A DNA stretch of 64,000 nucleotides, from NCBI RefSeq assembly GCF_032884065.1, contig NC_088875.1:44997291-45061290 (forward strand), read 5' to 3'. The stretch is from Artemia franciscana (lineage: Eukaryota > Arthropoda > Branchiopoda > Anostraca > Artemiidae). Below the pieces are notes generated by a model, which worked only from the letters and a program-made list of their open reading frames with translations, was not told where the DNA came from and did not search any database. Below are positions 56,931 through 64,000 of this stretch, piece after piece. Every line of letters starts with the position of its first letter. Position 1 is the stretch's first letter. The position numbers and the translations under genes are program-made.

Positions 56931-57169
56931 TGCCAGTGAGACCCACTTGTTTCCATTTTGTTTCCTTGTCTCTGTGGCTTGTCTTGGACAAAAATCCTGC
57001 CCATCTCTTTTAAATTCGGTAAAAACCTTCTTAATCTATCTTATAATTTATTAGACTTTATTTACTATAAGCCTGGTAGTGGTACCTATGTTTCGGAAAA
57101 ATCCTTTTCTTCCATCTCCACCATTGGAATAAATCTTTTAAACATTGTAGTTGCTAGTGTACTCTAAAA

Positions 57170-57710
57170 ATAATGGAAACATAACAAAACAATACAACGA
57201 AATATTTTCGTTGGAATAATGGCACGTAGAATATCATAAAAAGGAATGTTTTTAATCCAATCTATAAGCTACTGTATTATGTTCTCTCTTGAAATGGGTC
57301 TTATTCCATTTTAGGTCCATACTCAATTTTTAACAACCTTGCCATACATTTCATAGTTGATAATATTGGGTTCATTGACTATATCTGATGTTCAACTATC
57401 GATGGTACTAGTAACGTTTGCCATTGATTTGTTTTTAATCCATTCATCTTTATATTCCTTAGTGATATTCTGTGTCAATATCCTTTTTATTTTATTTACT
57501 GTTTCACCGTCTATTATGACATTATTTTTACAGAGATTACAGTTTTGGCATATAGAAAAGATATGCCACATGACATTTGTGCTGGAGTAGGCTTGTCTTC
57601 TTTTTGTATTTTTACTAATGCTAATACCAGAAGAATAGTAACAAGATCTTTAAAGGGGCAATGTGCTACCTGCAGTAGTAGCAAGAAGTAAACCTTAGTC
57701 ATCAATTAAA
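57170..57710 (-). repeat. Unrecognised element, minus-strand arm of the inverted pair
   Basis: Partner of 49330-50010. On the minus strand it contains LLATTAGSTL, a stop, then ISISKNTKRRQAYSSTN and CQNCNLCKNNVIIDGE with KIKRILTQNITKEYKDEW, and ends at STIDS. This arm keeps the KNT-to-CKNN part in one frame, where the plus arm has a frameshift. Minus-strand sequence continues upstream to about 57860 without a clear match. The two arms enclose 7 kb holding the Helitron. Confidence 0.6.
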
Positions 57711-57961
57711 AGCCTTAAGATGAAATGATAAGGAATGTCTGTTTCATACTTCAAGTATTTCTTTTTATGAGCATTCAATGCCACGATAACTTTATCACTT
57801 ACCCACATTTTCTTGAAATATTTCATCTTCACCTTTTAAAATAAGATTTTAGTGTTTATCCTGTCAATTTACAAAAAAATACTGTTCAAAATCGTATAAT
57901 AAGCTAGCTAGTGTCGATCATTAGTCATTGATTACCACGCGGGCAGCAAAATAAAAAACCT

Positions 57962-58121
57962 TGAACTGGTGGAACTCAGAGCAGAATTTGTGGAGTTGGA
58001 GCTGTGGAATCTGGGAGCAGAAGTCGGGGATCCAGAACTAACAGAACCGCAACTGGAACCGGTTGATCCGGGGTGTAAGCCAGCATATTCGGAAGTCGAA
58101 CTGGGGTTACTGTAACCGTAG
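57962..58121 (+). other. Short acidic open frame of unusual composition
   Basis: A frame without ATG gives NLELVELRAEFVELELWNLG and onward, rich in Glu and Leu, ending at a TAA near 58119. The DNA is built from degenerate ggaactg words, so the frame may just reflect a diverged minisatellite. Surrounding sequence to 58580 has no other feature except a GCCAGTC-ATA-GACTGGC hairpin near 58400. Confidence 0.3.
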
Positions 58122-58582
58122 GAATTTTCCTTTAAGTTTAAACGGTCGATTTTCGTTTATAGTGTTTATAGGGTTATCTTTTGTAGGATAATGTCTGAAA
58201 ATGCCTTAGGAAATGATAATTCTGTGCCACGAAGGAGCCAAGAGTACCACGGCGGGGTGTGAATTGTGTTGATTCTTGAAAACCGAAGAAAATGTGGAAA
58301 TCATCGCTTCCACAAATCAATGGAGTTAAAACATTGTTTTTATCAAGAAAAGTCTTAAAATTCTTTAATAATGATGAGAGGTGTTAGAGGGTGCCACGAG
58401 CCAGTCATAGACTGGCACGCTGGTGTGAAATTCTTTGAAGCATCACTATCGAACTGTGAAATGAAAAGTACCATACGAACAAAAGAAGGTACGAAGCATT
58501 TTTGAATGCGTGTAAGAAAAAGACTAAATCCTTAAGAAAAGAAGGACATTTGTGAATCAAATGCCCACAAAGATCAGCCCCC

Positions 58583-58840
58583 AATGGAATTGGTTGCGAG
58601 GGCCCCGTCGGAATCAGCTGCTAGGACCCTGTTGAAATTGGTTTTTAGGGGCTCCGTTTGAATTGGTTGCTAGAAGTCTCCCGTTAGAATTGGTTTTTAG
58701 GACTCGGATGGAATTGATTACAAGGGCTCGGTTGGAAATGATTGCTAAGACCCCGTTGGAATTGGCTTCTAGGCCCCCCTATAGGAAATAGTTGCTAAGA
58801 TCTCTGTTGGAATTGATTGCTATGCCCCCAAGAGGTTGTC
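58583..58840 (+). repeat. Minisatellite, unit about 28-31 bp
   Basis: About nine units of the form gttggaattggttgctagga plus ccccc, with substitutions and small indels. G+C is higher than in the flanks. Confidence 0.8.
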
Positions 58841-58844
58841 TACT

Positions 58845-58920
58845 CCCCAATATCTCGCTCTTTACGCTAAAGTTTTAAGTTTTGACCCCAATCCCTTAAG
58901 AACGAATCCTGAAACACAAG
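58845..58920 (+). mobile_element. Left-arm fragment of the foldback element family
   Basis: ggttgtctactccccaatat, ctcgctctttacgctaaagt and ttaagttttgaccccaatcc match the second foldback of the element at 7905-8000. Only this segment is present, and it abuts the minisatellite. Confidence 0.55.
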
Positions 58921-59414
58921 GAGTGCTTATAAACCATATAACTTCAAACAACTATAGGCTCTAGTTGAAAATACCCCTTTCCTACCTGTATAGTGTTGAT
59001 TTCAGTGCCATAAGAATAAAGCATTTTATTAATATTTGTAAATTTGTTTATTAATAAAGCTTGTATGTAAAATAAAAGTCTCTGTCTTAAAAAGCCATTT
59101 GAAAATCATAACAAAGTCTTGTCTAGCTCATGTTAGAAAATAAATAATAATGTGACAGCCAGGTGTGCCTAATAGATCAATAAACAACAACAATGTTGGA
59201 TTCTAGTGCGCTCTCGGTGACAATTGATATGAAACACAAGATTTATAGCTTATCGATTCAGAAACTCTGCAGAGAATTCTCTGAGCGGGGAAACAGCTTA
59301 TCCCATAGAATTTATTTTTCATAACATAACATTAAGAAATGTTTGCTGGTATAGGTGGTTCAGGCAGCATTCCATTGGGATAATTTTTTAGTCTTACGTT
59401 TACAGCGGACAAAC

Positions 59415-59760
59415 GTCTTTGACAACGGATTATAAAGGTTTCCTGAGGAAAAAAATCTTGAACAAAAATCTTAAAGAAAAAGATGTCTTAAAATATCAAA
59501 AATCTTCATGAAAATGAAATCTCGAAGAAAGATAAAAAACCTTGACGAAAAAAACGTCTTGAAGAAAAAAAATATCTCGAAGAAAAAATCTTGAAGAAAA
59601 AAGAGAAATAATCTTGAAGAAAAAGAAATATCGAAGAAAAATCTTGAAAAAATAAAACTCCAAGAAACAGAAATAGCAAAGAAAAATGTCGAGAAGAAAA
59701 AAAATCTCCGAGAAAATTATGTCTAAGAAAAAAAACCTTGAAGAAAATACGTTTCTTAAA
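59415..59760 (+). repeat. Degenerate minisatellite of aatcttgaagaaaaa type
   Basis: More than fifteen units of 14-22 bp (cttgaagaaaaa, tctcgaagaaaaa). The minus-strand frame 59496-59789, full of Phe and Leu, is a by-product. Confidence 0.85.
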
Positions 59761-59779
59761 GTTTTAGTTAACACCCAAG

Positions 59780-59935
59780 TGAGTGCCATCCTCAGTTACA
59801 ACCAGGGTTTTCCCACTAGTGTAACCTGAAATCTAACAAGTCACACGAGATTACGTCATTCTCGGTTACAACCGGGGGTTCCTCACTTCACTAGTGAGCC
59901 TTGAGTTCCAACAATTCGCGCGAGATTACGTCATC
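59780..59935 (+). repeat. Direct repeat, unit about 70 bp
   Basis: gagattacgtcattctcggt / ttacaaccgggggtt recurs two and a half times (about 59784, 59851, 59925), with cactagtg between. Frame 59894-60136 starts in it and has no domain. Confidence 0.65.
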
Positions 59936-60059
59936 CTCAACATAGGTAAACAAACTGTTTTCCATCCCTTCTACGCAAAAAGCACATGTATCTTGAAGAA
60001 AATCGATAAAACCTATGTCTTGAGGGAATCGCTGTTAAACTTCATCGTGATTAACAGGG

Positions 60060-60345
60060 AAGAAGAACAGAAGAAAGTTAAAAGCTTTATGACGTCACTT
60101 CTCACAGACTTCAAATTCTTGAGAGACTGCAATTGAAACAAGGTAAAGCCTGTCAAATTTCAGGCTAAAATTTTGGGGTGGGAGGGGTTCACGGTGCAAA
60201 AGAAAAGAGGAGCGGCTATGAGCCCCTTTAAAAGCCTTACGGCATCACTACTCACATAGTTCAAATCTTTGAGAAACTGCAATGGAAACAAGGTGTGCCC
60301 AGCCTAATTTTCTGCTAAAATATTGGGGCGGGAGGGTTAAAACCT
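60060..60345 (+). repeat. Direct repeat, about 115 bp, 153-bp offset
   Basis: 60075-60190 and 60228-60342 share ttaaaagctttatgacgtca, ctgcaattgaaacaaggt and gctaaaattttggggtggga. A weaker echo of caaacaaggtgcaac lies near 61118. Confidence 0.7.
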
Positions 60346-60728
60346 GTCATAGGGATAGTGATCCTCCTGATTAACGAAGTTAACAATTTAAAACCTTTGT
60401 CTGATTTTGGATAAATAAGAGGAAACATACCTACCGTTTGATAAAACGAGTAAGGGACGAGGGAGGTATAGAGGCGTCGGGAACATATTGATCCTCCGAA
60501 AAGACATGTTCTTAGTCCATTTGTGATTCAGATTCTAACAGGGTTTAACAAGCCTACCTTTGCGGTTAAAAGTTGGAGGGGTTTGTTGAAAAAGCCACTA
60601 TTCCGAACCTTGCGTAACTCCATTTCAAATAAGGTTCACTCACTGTACTTATAATTCTGTTAAAATTCCGGTTTCTGTGTAGGGGATTTTGCATGGGCCT
60701 TAACCTGCTTTTCTTCTTCGTTCGTGCA

Positions 60729-60732
<4 letters not shown>

Positions 60733-60789
<57 letters not shown>
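60733..60789 (+). repeat. Poly(A), about 57 bases
   Basis: An uninterrupted A run, following aggtt. It could be the tail of a retroposed sequence. The preceding 60350-60730 shows no reverse-transcriptase or SINE body that I recognise. Confidence 0.95.
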
Positions 60790-60791
<2 letters not shown>

Positions 60792-61555
60792 TGAGTGAAT
60801 GCGCTTCAAATAAGATATAGCATGCCTATTTTTCTGCTTAAAACAATTGCAGTAGGAGGGGCAGAGTAATTTCAAGCGACTGAACACCACTTTGTGGTTC
60901 CAATAAAGCGTATTAAAAATCCTTGTATGATTTATTTGAGCCAGAAGCAGCTTGCTTACTTTTGTGCTGCAAATTTCGGCAGTGAGAGGGACAATGGCTT
61001 TTGCATAAATATCCTATTACTGACCAGTCGATTGTGGGAGGAGAAAGCCAGAGCTATAATGGGGTCAGGGCCCAACTTGATCCCGATTAAAAATCTTTAA
61101 GCGACTTTGATAGGCTATTCAAACAAGGTGCAACATTCCTCCCTCTCTGCTATAAAGTTAGTGTAGGAGGATTGGGTTGAGTGTCGAACAATGTTGCGTT
61201 TGAACTCTTACCCACTTTGCTTTTCAAATCATACATACAAATGTTTATACATGAAGACCCTTGCGTTATTTTCGTGAAAATGAGATGGAACATGTTGCCA
61301 GGAGAATGCTGTCGGGGTCAAGGGCCCACAAGCCTCCAGTAATAAGAATTAATATATCTGCATGATTCTCCTTCAAAAATTGTTGTCACCACTCTATCTT
61401 TTTGATAAACAGTTTGCAGTAAGAAAAATGCTGAGAACAAATTAGAAATAAGTCTTTTTCAACCAATTCTTTATTTAGCTCGTCTGTGTACTGATTCAAG
61501 ACCTAGCTGTTTTTACGCCAAATCAAGATTTAGCTTTTTTGCAAAGTCGGTATCC

Positions 61556-61556
<1 letters not shown>

Positions 61557-61590
<34 letters not shown>
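61557..61590 (+). repeat. Poly(T), 34 bases
   Basis: An uninterrupted T run. Between it and the poly(A) at 60789 lies about 770 bp of ordinary sequence with no gene recognised (frame 60894-61100 has no domain). Confidence 0.95.
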
Positions 61591-61592
<2 letters not shown>

Positions 61593-61671
61593 GATGTGAA
61601 CCTCTATAATGAAGCTGCCCCGAAAGTTTTAAATTGGCATGTATCAGAAATAAACTCAAAAACGATAATGC

Positions 61672-61960
61672 AGCTAGATAGATAAACAGATAGATAGATA
61701 TATAGATATAGATATATATATAGATATATATATATATAGATATATAGATATATATAGATATATCTATAGATATAGATATATAGATATAGATATATAGATA
61801 TATAGATATAGATATATAGATATATAGATATATAGATATATATAGATATATAGATATAGATATAAATAGATATAATAGATAAATAGATATAAGTAAATAG
61901 TTAGATAGAAAGATAGTTAGATAGATAATACTTCATAGATAGATGAGTTGTACAAGCTAA
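61672..61960 (+). repeat. GATA/TAGATA microsatellite
   Basis: Nearly 290 bases of gatagatata, tagatatatatagata and related words, decaying at both sides. Confidence 0.95.
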
Positions 61961-64000
61961 AACAATAAAAAATAAGCCAAAGCTAAGCAGGATAACTAGT
62001 TAGTTGGTTTCTTGGAGCATCTCTAGGGACAGGTCATCTTGGTTGGCAAAGGTAATATTTTTTTCTTAGTATTTTATTGTTGTTGTTTTTTTCAGTCCTA
62101 CCAAAATGTTACTGAGAATTGTAAGCAAGTAATTGTTGCTAGCTGACCCTTCGAGTTAACTCCCGTTTCTACGGGGGTTAATAGCTACACATATGGCAGG
62201 TAGCCATATTGAACGGCGATGAAAGTCTATATATCTTCCTCCTTCTCAATTTTTTCCTCCTTATATTACTTTTTCCCGTGCAATTTTCTTTAACCGAGCT
62301 TAAAACGTATCACATTGCACAAAAATTAAAACATGTTTAATAGCCCCTACTTTCAATACAAAAATAAGTTTCGTGTTGTTAACCCTAATTCCTTTCTAGT
62401 TAGGCTACTACATATAGTGATATCAAAATCTGTTACTCAAGTTCTATATATGTTTTTTTTTTAACTGCAGATGAAAAAAATTTAAATTAAAAATAAAAGA
62501 AATTCCTGGTGGAATTAAAGAGTGAAGTTGAAACCGAAAAGAAACAAAAATTATTGCTACGAATTAAAAGATAGATAAAGAGGGATAGAGAAGTGATATT
62601 TTATTACAAACTAAGGAAATATTCTCAGTTTTATTCGCAGATTTATTTAGACTAGTTTTATAGATTTACTTATAGACTTATTTTGCGTAAACTGCGAGGC
62701 GACAATTTTTGTTCATTTTAAGTTTCACCTTCGCCATTCATTTCCATAAAATTGACCATTCTTTTCTTTTTTTAAATTTCAAATCGTAAGAAAGGCGAAC
62801 GTCGTTTGTTTGGCGTAAATTGGCAAAGAATTGTTGAGAGTCATCGAAAGTAGCTGATCTCAATATCACAGTTGATCGTCAAGTATTTCTCATGAATTCT
62901 AAAAAGGATCGCAGTGTTTACTTTATGAAATAAGGTCCTTTTTTTGTTCATGTTGAACAGATTTGATGGAAAAGGCTTCTGGAACCATGCGTTATACATG
63001 CCTGGAAAAGTAAAGTGTTGAATCCAATCAGTCATGGTCTATATCTCTTTAAGTAACGGTTAAGCTCAAAAGGTAAGCTCTATAGTATGTGTCTAAACAA
63101 CTTTCACATTTTTATTTATAATTTTGTATTATAAATGATATTTTATTATAATACGTGTAAACATATTATATACGCAAATATAACGACATTACTTTCGCAA
63201 TTATTGAGTATGATTACATACACATACAGTATACAATTACTGTGTTATTATAACATACGTTTATAATTATAATCGTTATATTTTAACTGTCATATTATGT
63301 CTTTGAATGTCGGATGTAGCAATTTAAAAGCTATGATTCTTTTTGGGAAAGCAAATATTTGTTTTATTCATGAAACACATCCCTAGAATAAGTTTTACTG
63401 TTTTGTTGTCTATACAAATAATTAGCGAATGAAGCTTATGATATCAAAACTGTCATGAAAGTGATTTGAAAGCTAGAAAAAATCACTCTTGTTTAAGCAA
63501 CTGATAATTGTTAATAATAAGGAAAGACTAAATTACAACATTAATAAGGCACGTATTCCGCATAAAAGAGTATGGGTCCTTCGGGCTTATGAGCCTCAAT
63601 TAGTCTAAATTTGATGCCCCCCACCAACAAAAATCCGCGTTTCCCACGATTATTTTTTGTCTTTTTTAAAAATGTGCTTTAAAGACCAAAACATATATAT
63701 TTCTTTAATATGAACCTTTCTTGAAAATTTTTCTTGTTTCATCCTTAAAAAGGTCATCAATCAGTAAAATAAATTTTTTCTTCAGATTTTAGCCTCCTGT
63801 AAAATAAAAGCCTCGAGTCATAACCCCTTTCGATTTACTAGATCTTTGTAGCGCTTAAATAGTACACTCAAAACAATTGTAATGTATATCAAGGCATAAA
63901 TTAAAGCACATCCATCCTCCCTAATAGACAGTAGAAACTCCATCAGAACAAGTGCTTTAGGGAGGGGGTGGATTCTAAAAACAAGTTTTCTATTTAATTT
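61961..64000. other. No gene or repeat recognised
   Basis: AT-rich, largely single-copy-looking DNA. Frame 62841-63035 (minus) is short and has no domain. A region of alternating A/T words with ata/tac runs spans about 63110-63300. No tRNA, exon with good splice sites or known transposon end was noticed. Confidence 0.35.

Noticed and set aside
56622-57054. Cysteine/serine-rich plus-strand proteins
   Set aside because: Translation of TG/CT low-complexity sequence.

Overview
The window looks like a repeat-rich, AT-rich nuclear segment from an invertebrate animal. An arthropod, possibly a crustacean, is my guess from the mix of transposon families; the sequence alone does not fix the species. 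There are no operons, no ribosome binding sites and no dense coding. Most of the 64 kb is decayed mobile DNA, simple repeats and local tandem duplications. Only one long intact host-like gene is visible: a single-exon ethanolamine kinase on the minus strand at 24416-25462. A second host-like signal is an isolated 275-base exon candidate at 48413-48687, with consensus splice sites on both sides.

Layout. 0.3-6 kb: degenerate tandem repeats, a LINE 3' end and small duplications. 6.8-9.9 kb: a broken non-LTR retrotransposon (endonuclease part), split by a 1.77-kb non-autonomous element that carries a foldback and a 3' hairpin. 9.9-13.7 kb: three Helitron pieces, an A/T-rich block and a repeat. 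14.2-18.4 kb: a LINE reverse-transcriptase fragment carrying two nested insertions, two foldback elements and a minus-strand LINE with the YADD motif. 18.6-23.5 kb: many copies of a SINE-like family, a tRNA-Asp-like relic and direct repeats around an inserted segment. 23.5-24.3 kb: a Helitron-derived minisatellite flanked by 86-bp direct repeats. 24.4-27.5 kb: the kinase gene and a recent ~955-bp tandem duplication of its 5' end and upstream DNA.

27.7-36.2 kb: Helitron and LINE remnants, a second copy of the hairpin-ended element and long AT tracts. 36.4-43 kb: stacked tandem repeats, including a satellite with higher-order structure (about 633 bp made of four monomers). 44.5-47.1 kb: a complete pogo/Tigger-type DNA transposon with matching terminal inverted repeats and a DD35D transposase broken by three stop codons. 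49.3-57.9 kb: a nearly complete Helitron (Rep with HUH motif and two tyrosines, then a PIF1-like helicase). It has both terminal structures and three in-frame stops, and it sits between two inverted copies of another unrecognised element. 58-62 kb: minisatellites, homopolymers and GATA-type repeats. I recognise nothing in the last 2 kb.

The genes do not form a pathway. The biology visible here is genome turnover: Helitron activity at AT tracts, nested insertions, microhomology-type duplication and satellite formation. I see no clearly new molecular system. The most promising unnamed items are the inverted element pair with a conserved cysteine-containing polypeptide (49.3-57.7 kb), the foldback-plus-hairpin element, and the higher-order satellite.
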